Assembly: GCA_030429665.1 (NCBI GenBank) | Contig: JAUIEZ010000005.1 | Location: 16,167-80,166 of the forward strand | DNA: 64,000 nt | From: Gammaproteobacteria bacterium | GTDB taxonomy: Bacteria > Pseudomonadota > Gammaproteobacteria > Arenicellales > CAJQKF01 | Reading direction: 5' to 3' | Shown: piece after piece, positions 1-8,087 of the stretch | Position numbering within the stretch: the first letter of the stretch is position 1 | Layout: each line of letters begins with the position of its first letter | Program-made: the position numbers and the translations under genes | The notes under the pieces: generated by a model | What the model was told of the DNA's origin: nothing | What the model saw: only the letters and a program-made list of their open reading frames with translations | The model's database searches: none

Positions 1-42
1 GGTGAACACCAGCTCCAGCGCTGCTTGCAGGTTCTCGATCAT
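1..42 (-). CDS. tctA: TctA-like transporter subunit, N-terminal fragment (cut by window edge)
   Basis: An ATG at 42 on the minus strand opens MIENLQAALELVFT, which runs off the left edge. It lies 9 bases after the tctB stop, where the large membrane subunit of a tripartite tricarboxylate transporter is expected in a tctC-tctB-tctA operon. The 14 visible residues resemble the start of TctA proteins, but no strong ribosome binding site is visible. The call rests mainly on gene order. Confidence 0.6.
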   Translation of the reverse strand, partial: MIENLQAALELVFT

Positions 43-51
43 CCGGGGCGC

Positions 52-528
52 CTACAGTACGCCGCCGAGCCAGCCGGCGGGCAGCGGCACGCGCAGAGCA
101 TTGACGAAGACGTAGTACAGGAGCAGCGGGAACGACAATGCGAGAATCGCCGACGACAGCAGGTGCGTGCGGCCGCGTGCGGCGAGCAGAAGCACGAAGA
201 TGATGATGCCCGACACCGGCACGAAACCGATGGCGTCCGCCGCCAGTATATAGAACAGCATTCCGGCCACGATCAGGGCGAACATGATCCAGCTGCCCGG
301 GCGGCGCGCCCAGGCGTCGATCTGAATCCAGCCGGCGGCTTTCACCGTCATCAGTCCTTTCACAGTGAGCCAGGCGCCGGCACCGAACATGACCGCCAAC
401 ACGGCGCGCGGAAACACCGCCGCGCCGTACTGGACGCCGGGGACCGCGGGAAAGGTGAACGTGTTGGCGAAAAGCACCGCCGACAAGAGCATGATCAGCA
501 CGCCGCTGACGGCATCGTTGACACGCAT
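52..528 (-). CDS. tctB: Tripartite tricarboxylate transporter small membrane subunit (TctB family)
   Basis: This 158-residue inner-membrane protein starts MRVNDAVSGVLIMLLSAVLF and has about four hydrophobic segments (roughly residues 6-25, 38-55, 78-98 and 105-150). That length and topology are standard for TctB. The start at 528 is preceded by a GAGGAAG ribosome binding site; a longer open frame upstream is arginine-rich and belongs to the shadow of tctC. It follows tctC by 35 bases and presumably forms the transporter with the TctA cut by the window edge. The substrate is not evident; TTT systems usually take up carboxylates. Confidence 0.88.
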   Translation of the reverse strand: MRVNDAVSGVLIMLLSAVLFANTFTFPAVPGVQYGAAVFPRAVLAVMFGAGAWLTVKGLMTVKAAGWIQIDAWARRPGSWIMFALIVAGMLFYILAADAIGFVPVSGIIIFVLLLAARGRTHLLSSAILALSFPLLLYYVFVNALRVPLPAGWLGGVL

Positions 529-563
529 CGAACTTCCTCGCGCTCCCCGAATGACCGATCCGC

Positions 564-1565
564 CTAGTTCACCATTCCGGCGGCCTTCATCACCACGCAG
601 ATGTTCTCGTCCTCGCCCTGGTGGAAGGCGCGCGCTTCCTCGGGACCCTTCCAGTTCTTGGAGAAGCCGCGCTCCTGCATGAAAGCGGTAAACGATTCGC
701 TGTCGAAGGCTGCCTTGACTGCTGCCACCAGGTTGTCGCGCATCTCGTCGGACAGTCCGGCGGGCGCGCCGATCATGCGCCATGTGCTCACCTGCCAGTC
801 AGTGCCGGTGGCTTCCTCGAGTGTCGGCACCTCCGGCAACTGGGAAAAGCGCGACTCGCCCATGGTGGCCAGGGCCTTCAGCTTGCCGGCCTGGATCAGC
901 TGCAGTCCGCTCGACAGCGGCGGCGTGACAACGTCGACGGCGCCCGCCGCGGCGTCCTTCAACGACGGCGCCTCGCCCTGGGACGGCACCCACGGAACCT
1001 TGTTCGGATCGACGCCTTCCTTGTAGAGCCAGCCCGCGAAGGCCAGGTGCCAGATACCGCCCGCGCCGGTGCCCGAGGCCTTGAAGGTGTTCGCCGGCTC
1101 GGCCTTGATGGCGTCGAGCAATTCCGATGCACTGTTGAACGGCGATTCGGCGTTGACGATCAGCCCGGCCGGCGCCGAGTTCAGCAGGGCGATCTGGGTA
1201 AACTTCTCGTAGGTGAGATCGGTGACGCCCTTGCACACCAGCTGCGAAAGATCGACGTTTATGGTGCCGATGGTGTACCCGTCCGGCGCCGCGGCGGCCA
1301 AGGCCGCGTGACCGATGACGCCGGAGCCTCCGGTTCGGTTCACCACGTTGACGGGTTGTCCGAGGTTCGCTTCCATGCTGGCGGCCAGCGCCCGCGCCAC
1401 TTGGTCGGTACCGCCTCCCGCCCCCCACGGAACGATCAGGGTAATCGGCCGCTCGGGCCACGCGGCATGGGCGTTGGCGCTGCCGAGCATCAGCGCGCCG
1501 GCCATGAATACGCTGCCGGCGACAGCCAATACGCCACGTCGATTGAACCGGTTCAAGGGTTTCAT
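564..1565 (-). CDS. tctC: TTT-family periplasmic substrate-binding protein (TctC/Bug)
   Basis: The protein has 333 residues, with a signal peptide of about 34 residues ending near ANAHA. The mature part begins WPERPITLIVPWGAGGGTDQVARAL, the usual Bug/TctC opening. Length is normal for the family. It should bind a carboxylate in the periplasm and deliver it to the TctAB membrane complex encoded just downstream. GAGGACAAC lies before the ATG as a ribosome binding site. It is divergent from an IclR regulator at 1933, which probably controls it. Bug proteins are greatly expanded in some proteobacteria, so the ligand cannot be inferred from sequence. Confidence 0.92.
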   Translation of the reverse strand: MKPLNRFNRRGVLAVAGSVFMAGALMLGSANAHAAWPERPITLIVPWGAGGGTDQVARALAASMEANLGQPVNVVNRTGGSGVIGHAALAAAAPDGYTIGTINVDLSQLVCKGVTDLTYEKFTQIALLNSAPAGLIVNAESPFNSASELLDAIKAEPANTFKASGTGAGGIWHLAFAGWLYKEGVDPNKVPWVPSQGEAPSLKDAAAGAVDVVTPPLSSGLQLIQAGKLKALATMGESRFSQLPEVPTLEEATGTDWQVSTWRMIGAPAGLSDEMRDNLVAAVKAAFDSESFTAFMQERGFSKNWKGPEEARAFHQGEDENICVVMKAAGMVN

Positions 1566-1932
1566 GTTGTCCTCCTGGTAATACTGTCGTCTGATTGCCG
1601 GGCCGACTGGGCCGGCGCCTGTACCACTTCGCCAGGACGAGACCTGAATTGCGATAATGTGGATACGATTTTTATATTATGGTCGAAATCGGATCTTGTC
1701 TAGCCAGATTTTCATATTATCAAACTAGTTTTCAATCCGTTCTATTCCCGTCCATCGAGGTCACACCGGAATCCAATCACGAATTATTTCATATCGATCC
1801 GCTTGTTCCCATCTACGAAGGCTGAATCTTTCGGTTGCAGTCAGTGACTCGTGTTGGTTATTATTTCGACAATATGAAAACTAACAATACCGTGACGAAC
1901 TACCTTCGGCAAGCACCAGGCGGGCGACGATC
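1566..1932. promoter_or_regulatory. AT-rich divergent control region between tctC and the IclR gene
   Basis: These 367 bases hold no convincing gene. The region is far richer in A and T than its flanks and contains a near-exact 14-base direct repeat, GATTTTTATATTAT at 1667-1680 and GATTTTCATATTAT at 1707-1720, exactly 40 bases apart. The core TTTTCATATT recurs inverted as AATATGAAAA at 1871-1880. CGATTT (1666-1671) and AAATCG (1686-1691) form an inverted repeat around the first copy. By position and spacing these are candidate operators for the IclR protein; that assignment is inference. Confidence 0.6.
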
Positions 1933-2724
1933 GTGAAATCCGGCAAAACCGGGGGCGCGGCGCGCGGAGGCTCCATCCAGTCTCTCGACCGCGCCTTTTC
2001 CATTCTCGAAGAAATCGCCCGCCACGAGCACGGTCTCGGGCTGGTCGAGCTCAGCCGCGCCGTGGACCTGCATACCAGCACCGTGCACCACCTGTGCAAG
2101 ACGCTGTTGAGCCTCGGATACCTGAGTCAAAGCGAGTCCGGCAAGCGCTACCGGATCGGGCGCGGCGTCTTCGCCCTGGCCTCGTCCTGCGCCGACGAGA
2201 TCGAACTGGCGAGAACGGCCCGTCCATTCCTCGCCGAGCTGTCCAAGAGCACCGGCGAGAGCGCCCATTTCGCGGTTTGGGCCGGCAACCAGGTGCTGAT
2301 CCTGGAGCGCGCCTACAGCGACAGCGCGTTCCAGATGAACGAGCGCGCCGGCATGCTGCGACCGGCGCACTGCACGGCGATCGGGAAGGCACTGCTGTCG
2401 GGGCTGGAACCGGCCGCGCTCGACGAACGGCTGGACGAGATGACGCTCACGCCACACGCGCCGAACACGATCGTCGACAAGGAACAATTGCGCCGGGAAA
2501 TAGAAAGAATCCGCGCCGACGGCGTCGCCTACGACGATTCGGAATACAACGAGGAAGCCCGCTGCATCGCAGCGCCGGTGCGCGACTTCCGGAACCGCGT
2601 GGTCGGCGCTATCGGGTTTTCCGGACCGGTATGGCGCGTGTCGTTGAGCGACCTGAACAAGTACAGCGCCCTGACACGCGAGAAGTCCCGATCACTGTCG
2701 CTCGCGCTGGGCTGGCGCGAGTAG
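1933..2724 (+). CDS. IclR-family transcriptional regulator
   Basis: The protein is 263 residues, the usual IclR length. It has an N-terminal winged helix-turn-helix (about residues 14-75, with SIQSLDRAFSILEEIA and HTSTVHHLCKTLLSLGYL). A C-terminal effector domain follows, with HCTAIGKALLSGL and the late motif GVAYDDSEYNEEARCIAAPV, both typical of IclR. The start is GTG at 1933; no strong ribosome binding site is seen. It is divergent from the tctCBA operon and most likely regulates it in response to the transported acid. Its 3' end overlaps the convergent guanine deaminase gene by 33 bases. Confidence 0.92.
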   Translation: MKSGKTGGAARGGSIQSLDRAFSILEEIARHEHGLGLVELSRAVDLHTSTVHHLCKTLLSLGYLSQSESGKRYRIGRGVFALASSCADEIELARTARPFLAELSKSTGESAHFAVWAGNQVLILERAYSDSAFQMNERAGMLRPAHCTAIGKALLSGLEPAALDERLDEMTLTPHAPNTIVDKEQLRREIERIRADGVAYDDSEYNEEARCIAAPVRDFRNRVVGAIGFSGPVWRVSLSDLNKYSALTREKSRSLSLALGWRE

Positions 2725-4035
2725 GCCCGAACCGCGATCGCGCCTGTGTACCGGCGCGCCCATCGAGTACACCCGTTGCACGGCACGGTCGTCACCGAGC
2801 ATCAAGGTGGCGAAGAGCAGTTCGTCGATGCCGTCGCAATGATCGGCGCGGTGGGCCATGGCGGGCGTCGCGCGCGGATCGAGCACCACGAAGTCGGCCT
2901 CCTTTCCCGTTTCGAAGCTGCCGATCACGTCGTCGAGCCCGAGCGCCCGCGCGCCGCCGAGGGTTGCGAGGTATAACGCGCGCGCCGGGTCGAGGTTCTG
3001 ACCCTGCAACTGGAGCACCTTGTAGGCCTCGTTGACGGTGCGCAGCAGCGAGAAGCTGTCGCCGCCGCCGACATCGGTGCCCATGCCCACCTTCACGCCG
3101 TGGCGGTCGGCCCCGGCGAGGTCGAACAGGCCGCTGCCGATGAATAGGTTGGAGCAGGGACAAAAGGCCACGGCGCTGCCGGTGTCGGCAAGACGACCCC
3201 ATTCGCGGTCGGCGAGATGCAGGCCGTGGGCGAACACCGAGTGCGCGCCGAGCAGGCCGTGGTGGTCGTAGACATCCACGTAATCGAGTCGATCCGGAAA
3301 CAGCCGCTTCACCCACGCGCACTCTTCCCGGTTCTCCGACAGGTGGGTCTGCAGGCGAACGCCGGGATGTTCGGCGAGCAGGCGACCGGCGACGGCGAGT
3401 TGCTCGTCCGACGAGGTCGGCGCGAAGCGCGGCGTCACCGCGTAGAGCAGCCGCCCGCGGCCGTGCCAGCGTTCGATGAGGACGGCGCTGTCGTGGTAGG
3501 ACGATTCCGCCGTGTCCAGCAGGTAATCGGGCGCATGGCGGTCCATCATCACCTTGCCGCAGAGCATGCGCAGTCCGCGGGCCGAGGCGGCCTCGAAGAA
3601 GGCGTCCACCGACTGCGGATGCACGCTGCCGAACACCAGCGCGGTGGTGGTGCCGTTGCGCAGCAGTTCGTCGAGAAACAACTCGGCCGCGTCGCGCGCC
3701 CGCCCTTTATCCCCGAAACGGCCCTCGGCCGGAAACGTGTAGCGCTCCAGCCATTCGAGCAGTTGCGTGCCGTACGCGGCGACGATACCGCTTTGCGGGT
3801 AATGAATGTGGGTGTCGACGAACCCGGGCACGATGAGCGCGTCGCCGTGATCGACGATCTTGGTGGCGCCCTCCAGGGCATCGAGCACCGACGCGGCATC
3901 GCCCGCCGCCTCCACCCGGCCTTCGCGGTCCACCAGCAGCGCGCCGTCGGCAAAATACTCGAGCTTGCCACCCGCCGCCGGATCCCCGGTCAGGTGCAGG
4001 ACGCCGCCGCGGTGCGCGGCGCGTGGGTTGGCCAT
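2692..4035 (-). CDS. guaD: Guanine deaminase
   Basis: GuaD hydrolyses guanine to xanthine and ammonia, feeding the xanthine dehydrogenase encoded in the same operon. The 447-residue protein is a metal-dependent amidohydrolase. It has the HxH metal site in PGFVDTHIHYPQ (H76, H78), TPRFAPTSSDEQL, QTHLSENREE, FAHGLHL and the late Asp in GMGTDVGGGDSFSLL; these are diagnostic for guanine deaminase. I place the start at ATG 4035 (MANPRAAHRGG), 7 bases after the uraH stop with GAGG about 14 bases upstream. A longer frame reading through uraH is not protein-like. It is the last gene of the xdhABC-uraD-uraH-guaD operon. The C-terminal tail overlaps the end of the convergent iclR gene. Confidence 0.95.
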   Translation of the reverse strand: MANPRAAHRGGVLHLTGDPAAGGKLEYFADGALLVDREGRVEAAGDAASVLDALEGATKIVDHGDALIVPGFVDTHIHYPQSGIVAAYGTQLLEWLERYTFPAEGRFGDKGRARDAAELFLDELLRNGTTTALVFGSVHPQSVDAFFEAASARGLRMLCGKVMMDRHAPDYLLDTAESSYHDSAVLIERWHGRGRLLYAVTPRFAPTSSDEQLAVAGRLLAEHPGVRLQTHLSENREECAWVKRLFPDRLDYVDVYDHHGLLGAHSVFAHGLHLADREWGRLADTGSAVAFCPCSNLFIGSGLFDLAGADRHGVKVGMGTDVGGGDSFSLLRTVNEAYKVLQLQGQNLDPARALYLATLGGARALGLDDVIGSFETGKEADFVVLDPRATPAMAHRADHCDGIDELLFATLMLGDDRAVQRVYSMGAPVHRRDRGSGLLAPAQRERQ

Positions 4036-4042
4036 GACGGGG

Positions 4043-4384
4043 TCAGGATCCTCGATAGGTGGAGTAGCCGTAGGGCGAGAGCAGCAGCGGGATGTGGTAG
4101 TGCTGGCCGTCGCCGTCGACATTGAACACCACGTCCACCCATGGATAGAAGTGCTTGTGGCCGCGGTTACGGAAATAGCCGCTCACCTCGAAGCGCATGC
4201 GGTAGGTGCCGTCGTCGAGCACCGCGCCGGCATCCATCAGGTCGCTGATGCGGCCGTCGCCGTCGGTGGCGCCGTGGGCGATGACCTCGTCGCGCTCGTC
4301 CACGACGCGCGACAGCGTCACCTTCACGCCCTCGGCCGGACAGCCGCGCGCGGTATCGAGGATATGGGTGGTGATCTGGCTCAT
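4043..4384 (-). CDS. uraH: 5-hydroxyisourate hydrolase (transthyretin-like)
   Basis: The enzyme hydrolyses 5-hydroxyisourate to OHCU, the second step of urate degradation. The 113-residue length is normal for the bacterial family. The sequence has the N-terminal ITTHILDTARGCPA block with the active His, and ends with HYHIPLLLSPYGYSTYRGS (residues 95-113), including the C-terminal YRGS tetrapeptide that separates the enzyme from true transthyretin. It sits 46 bases after uraD and 7 bases before guaD. The urate-oxidising enzyme that makes its substrate (PuuD) is encoded 38 kb away at 42148. Confidence 0.97.
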   Translation of the reverse strand: MSQITTHILDTARGCPAEGVKVTLSRVVDERDEVIAHGATDGDGRISDLMDAGAVLDDGTYRMRFEVSGYFRNRGHKHFYPWVDVVFNVDGDGQHYHIPLLLSPYGYSTYRGS

Positions 4385-4430
4385 GGTGCGGCTCTCCGTC
4401 GTTTCACGCGCGATGCCGGGTGCGCGGGCG

Positions 4431-4934
4431 TCACCCCAGCATCTTCTCGAGACGCAGCAGCGTGATCTTCAGTTGTTCCGCGGCCGCGTTGCGCATTTCC
4501 TCTTCGCGACTATTGTTTATGCGCGACAGCAATAGCGCAAGCATCTCTTCCGCGCTCTTGCCACTGGCGAAGACGATGAAGATGAACCCGAATCGTTTTT
4601 CGTACTCGGCGTTGAGTCGCGCCAGCGCCTCGAGCGTGGCGGCGTCGGCGCCGTTCACCGCGCCCTGCTCGTTGCCGGCCATGGCCTTGGTGGCGGCGTA
4701 TTTCTCGCGCAGGGAGTCGATGTCGCCGATTTTCGGATGGGCCGCGAACGCTTCCAGCCAGTCGGCCTCGCCGGTTGCGGCCCACGCCGAGCGGGCGCTC
4801 TCGAAAAGATCCCCGGGCGAGGCAAACGGCCGTCGCGCCAGCATGCCGTCGACCCAGCGCGTCGACGCGCAACAATGACCGAGCCGTTCCGTCGCGGCAC
4901 CGTCATCCAGCGCATTGAACGCCGCCAGTCTCAA
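4431..4934 (-). CDS. uraD: OHCU decarboxylase
   Basis: UraD converts 2-oxo-4-hydroxy-4-carboxy-5-ureidoimidazoline into (S)-allantoin. The 167-residue protein carries the family motif AAHPKIGD (catalytic H66) and the late EYEKRFGFIFIVFASGKS block, and ends with a helical segment, as expected. The reading begins at a TTG at 4934 that overlaps the xdhC stop codon, pointing to translational coupling; no ATG is available that keeps the conserved AAFNALD opening. Ribosome binding site support is weak. Confidence 0.94.
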   Translation of the reverse strand: MRLAAFNALDDGAATERLGHCCASTRWVDGMLARRPFASPGDLFESARSAWAATGEADWLEAFAAHPKIGDIDSLREKYAATKAMAGNEQGAVNGADAATLEALARLNAEYEKRFGFIFIVFASGKSAEEMLALLLSRINNSREEEMRNAAAEQLKITLLRLEKMLG

Positions 4935-5740
4935 CGCCGCACCAGTTCCAGGGCCGCCGGCGGATGTGCCGCGCCGTGCAATCGATCCCGCCGCCGCATC
5001 AGGTCCGCGGCCACCGACACCGCGATCTCCATCGGTGCCTTGCCCCCCGTATAGGGCAACCCGATGGGACAGTGCAGCCGATCGAGTTCCTCCGCGGTGA
5101 AACCTCGCTCGGCCAGCCGCTTGCCGAACCGCGCGGCCTTGGAACGCGAGCCGATCAGGCCGAGGTAGTCAAAATCGCCGCGCGAGAGCACCGCGTCGCA
5201 GATCTCGAGATCCAGGGCGTGATCGTGGGTCATCACCAGGTGCCAGGCGCCGGCCGGGGCTTCGGCGACCTCGCCCGCCGAGGCCCGGGTGCGCACGACG
5301 GTGACGTTGTCGGGGACCTTGTCGGGAAACATGTCGTCACGCTCGTCGATCCAGCGCACCAGGCAGTCTATATCGCCGAGCACCTTGACCAGCGCCTTTG
5401 CCACGTGTCCCGCGCCGTGCAGCTCGACGCGCATCCGGCAGGCCTCGATGCGCTCGAGCAGCACGCGAACGTAACCGCCGCAGCACTGGCCCAGCTTCGG
5501 CCCTAGCGGAAAATCCTCCAACCGCTTGCGGGCGCCCGGCTCGGCCAGCAGCTCCCGCGCCATGTCGACGGCGCGATGCTCGAGTTCGCCGCCGCCGATG
5601 GTGTCGTAGAGCGCCTCCTTGGTGACCACCATCTTGCCGTCGTCGTCGCGAGGCGACGAACCACGGGTCTCGACCAGGGTAACGAGCACGAACGACCGGC
5701 CGGCCGCGTGCAGGTCTGCCACCGCGCGCTGCCAGCGCAC
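4931..5740 (-). CDS. xdhC: Xanthine dehydrogenase accessory protein XdhC
   Basis: XdhC inserts the sulfurated molybdenum cofactor into xanthine dehydrogenase. The 269-residue protein has the N-terminal XdhC/CoxI domain (VLVTLVETRGSSPRDDDGKM), the conserved GPKLGQCCGGYV cysteine pair, and a C-terminal Rossmann domain (VELHGAGHVAKALVK, then YLGLIGSRSKAARF and CPIGLPYTGGKAPMEIAVSVAAD). I use GTG 5740, just before WQRAVADLHAAG; GTG at 5752, which would overlap the xdhB end, is an alternative. The upstream frame is a shadow of xdhB. The stop overlaps the uraD start. Confidence 0.93.
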   Translation of the reverse strand: MRWQRAVADLHAAGRSFVLVTLVETRGSSPRDDDGKMVVTKEALYDTIGGGELEHRAVDMARELLAEPGARKRLEDFPLGPKLGQCCGGYVRVLLERIEACRMRVELHGAGHVAKALVKVLGDIDCLVRWIDERDDMFPDKVPDNVTVVRTRASAGEVAEAPAGAWHLVMTHDHALDLEICDAVLSRGDFDYLGLIGSRSKAARFGKRLAERGFTAEELDRLHCPIGLPYTGGKAPMEIAVSVAADLMRRRDRLHGAAHPPAALELVRR

Positions 5741-5741
5741 G

Positions 5742-8087
5742 CTACGATCCACGCGCGGCCTCCCGGGAGCGAATCTCCTCGATCGCGGCGAGCACGTACT
5801 CGCAGGTTGCCGGCGCGTCGAGGCGCGGCGCCAGCCGGTAGTCGACCAGCGACGACACCGCGTCCCGAATGGCACACCAGGCGCTGATGGCGAGCATCAG
5901 CGGCGGTTCGCCCACTGCCTTGGAGTGGTATATCGTCTCCTCGCGGTTCGGCACCCCCTCCAGCAGGGAGACGTTGAAGTGCTCGGGCACGTCGGCCACC
6001 GCCGGGATCTTGTAGTTGGCCGGCGCATTGCTGAGCAGGCGACCCGACGCGTCCCACTTCAGTTCCTCGGTGGTAAGCCAGCCCAATCCTTGCACGAAGC
6101 CGCCCTCGATCTGGCCGATATCGACGGCCGGGTTGATGGAATTGCCGACGTCGTGAAGGATGTCGACCGCAAGCAGCTTGTACTCGCCCGTGAGAATGTC
6201 GACGACCACCTCGCTGACTGCAGCGCCGTTGGCGAAGTAGAAGAACGGCCGGCCGCGGCCGGTGTCGCGGTCGTAGTGGATCGCGGGCGTCTTGTAGAAG
6301 CCGGTCGCCGAAAGCTGTACCCGGGCCAGCCAGGCGTCGCGGGCGGTATCGGCGAAGGAGGCGTCGTAGTCGCGACAACGCACGCGGCCATCCGCGAACA
6401 CCACCTCGCCGGCGTCGGCGTACTGGCGGTTGGCGACGAAGGCCGCGATTCGTTCGCGGATGGCGCGCGCCGCGTTGCGCGCGGCCATGCCGTTCAGGTC
6501 GGTGCCCGACGAAGCTGCGGTGGGCGCCGTGTTCGGCACCTTGTCGGTGCGCGTGGCCGAAACGCCCACGGCGGAGACGTCGACGCCGAACTCGTCGGCG
6601 ACAATTTGCCGGACCTTGGTGAACAGTCCCTGCCCCATCTCCGTGCCGCCGTGGTTGAGGTGCACGGTGCCGTCGGTGTAGACGTGTACCAGCGCACCGG
6701 CCTGGTTGAGGTGGGTCACGGTGAAGGAAATGCCGAACTTGACCGGCGTCAGGGCGATGCCACGGCGCAGCACGCCGCCGGCGGCGTTGAATGTCGCGAT
6801 CTCCTCGCGGCGCTCGCGGTAGCGCGCGTCGCGCTCCAGGCGATCGATGATCTCCGGCACCGTGAAGTGGGTTACCTCCTGGTGGTAGGGCGTGAGCTGC
6901 CCGGCGTCGCCCCGGTACAGGTTGCGCTTGCGAACGTCCAGCGGATCGAGGCCGGTGGCGCGCGCGATCTCGTCGATGACCAATTCCATGACGATCATGC
7001 CCTGGGGACCGCCGAAGCCGCGAAACGCGGTGTTGGATACCGTGTGAGTGCGCCAGCGGTGTCCTTCCACGTGCACGTTCGGCAAGTAGTAGGCGTTGTC
7101 GCAATGAAACATGGCGCGGTCGACGATGGCGTCGGACAGGTCCGGCGAGCAGCCGCAGCGTCCCGACAGGTCGTAGTCGATGCCGAGAATGCGCCCGTCG
7201 TCGTCGAAGCCGACGTCGTAACGGTTCAGGAAGTCGTGGCGCTTGCCGGTCATCACCATGTCGTCGGCCCGAGGCAGGCGGCACTTGGCGGGCCGGCCGG
7301 TATGTCGCGCCACCAGCGCCGCGAGGCAGGCCCACGGATTGGCGTGGGTCTCCTTGCCGCCGAAGCCGCCGCCCATGCGCCTCACCTCGGCGGTCACCGC
7401 CTGCATCGGCAGGCCGAGCACCTCGGCGACCAGCTTTTGCACCTCGGTGGGGTTCTGGTTGGAAGTCACCACGTGCATGCCGCCGTCGTCGCGCGGCACG
7501 GCCAGCGACGCCTGCCCTTCCAGGTAGAAATGCTCCTGCCCGCCGACGCGCATCGAGCCGGTGACGCGGCGCGGCGCGGCGGTAATGGCGGCGGCCGGGT
7601 CGCCCCGATGCATGACGTGGGGCGGACGCACGGTAATGCCGGCTTCGATGGCCTGCGCCACGTCGACCGCCGGCGCTTCCTCGTCGTACTCGACGACCGC
7701 CAGGGTGGCGGCGCGACGCGCCGACAGCAAGTCGGTGGCGGCGACCACGAACAACGGCTGTCCATGGTGCTGGATCTCGTCGGCCACCAGCAGCGGATCG
7801 CCCGGGAATACCGGTCCGATGTCCAGGTGGCCGGGCACGTCGGCCGCGGTAAGCACGCACACCACGCCGGGTGCCGCGCGTACCGCGTCCAGGTTCAGGG
7901 AGCGCACCCGTCCGCGCGCGATGTCGGTTCGGCCTATCGCGAGGTGCAGCATGCCATCGTACTCGGGCAGGTCGTCCACGTAGTGGGCGCGGCCGGTGAC
8001 ATGGCCCACCGCGCTGTCGTGGGGCAGCGCCTCGCCGGCGGCGTGCGCGCGCGCGTCGATTCTCTCGATGCCGTTGTCAAATTTCAT
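5742..8087 (-). CDS. xdhB: Xanthine dehydrogenase large (molybdopterin-binding) subunit
   Basis: This subunit carries the molybdenum site where hypoxanthine and xanthine are hydroxylated to urate. The 781-residue protein has the standard motifs: GQEHFYLEGQ (183-192), RRMGGGFGGKE (236-246), NTAFRGFGGPQGM, NHGGTEMGQGL, and the catalytic Glu in KAVGEPPL (E727). Length matches bacterial XdhB. Its start at 8087 overlaps the end of xdhA by 11 bases, and xdhC follows with essentially no gap. A 785-residue frame in the same stretch is low-complexity and Arg-rich, an artefact of GC-rich codon usage. Confidence 0.97.
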   Translation of the reverse strand: MKFDNGIERIDARAHAAGEALPHDSAVGHVTGRAHYVDDLPEYDGMLHLAIGRTDIARGRVRSLNLDAVRAAPGVVCVLTAADVPGHLDIGPVFPGDPLLVADEIQHHGQPLFVVAATDLLSARRAATLAVVEYDEEAPAVDVAQAIEAGITVRPPHVMHRGDPAAAITAAPRRVTGSMRVGGQEHFYLEGQASLAVPRDDGGMHVVTSNQNPTEVQKLVAEVLGLPMQAVTAEVRRMGGGFGGKETHANPWACLAALVARHTGRPAKCRLPRADDMVMTGKRHDFLNRYDVGFDDDGRILGIDYDLSGRCGCSPDLSDAIVDRAMFHCDNAYYLPNVHVEGHRWRTHTVSNTAFRGFGGPQGMIVMELVIDEIARATGLDPLDVRKRNLYRGDAGQLTPYHQEVTHFTVPEIIDRLERDARYRERREEIATFNAAGGVLRRGIALTPVKFGISFTVTHLNQAGALVHVYTDGTVHLNHGGTEMGQGLFTKVRQIVADEFGVDVSAVGVSATRTDKVPNTAPTAASSGTDLNGMAARNAARAIRERIAAFVANRQYADAGEVVFADGRVRCRDYDASFADTARDAWLARVQLSATGFYKTPAIHYDRDTGRGRPFFYFANGAAVSEVVVDILTGEYKLLAVDILHDVGNSINPAVDIGQIEGGFVQGLGWLTTEELKWDASGRLLSNAPANYKIPAVADVPEHFNVSLLEGVPNREETIYHSKAVGEPPLMLAISAWCAIRDAVSSLVDYRLAPRLDAPATCEYVLAAIEEIRSREAARGS

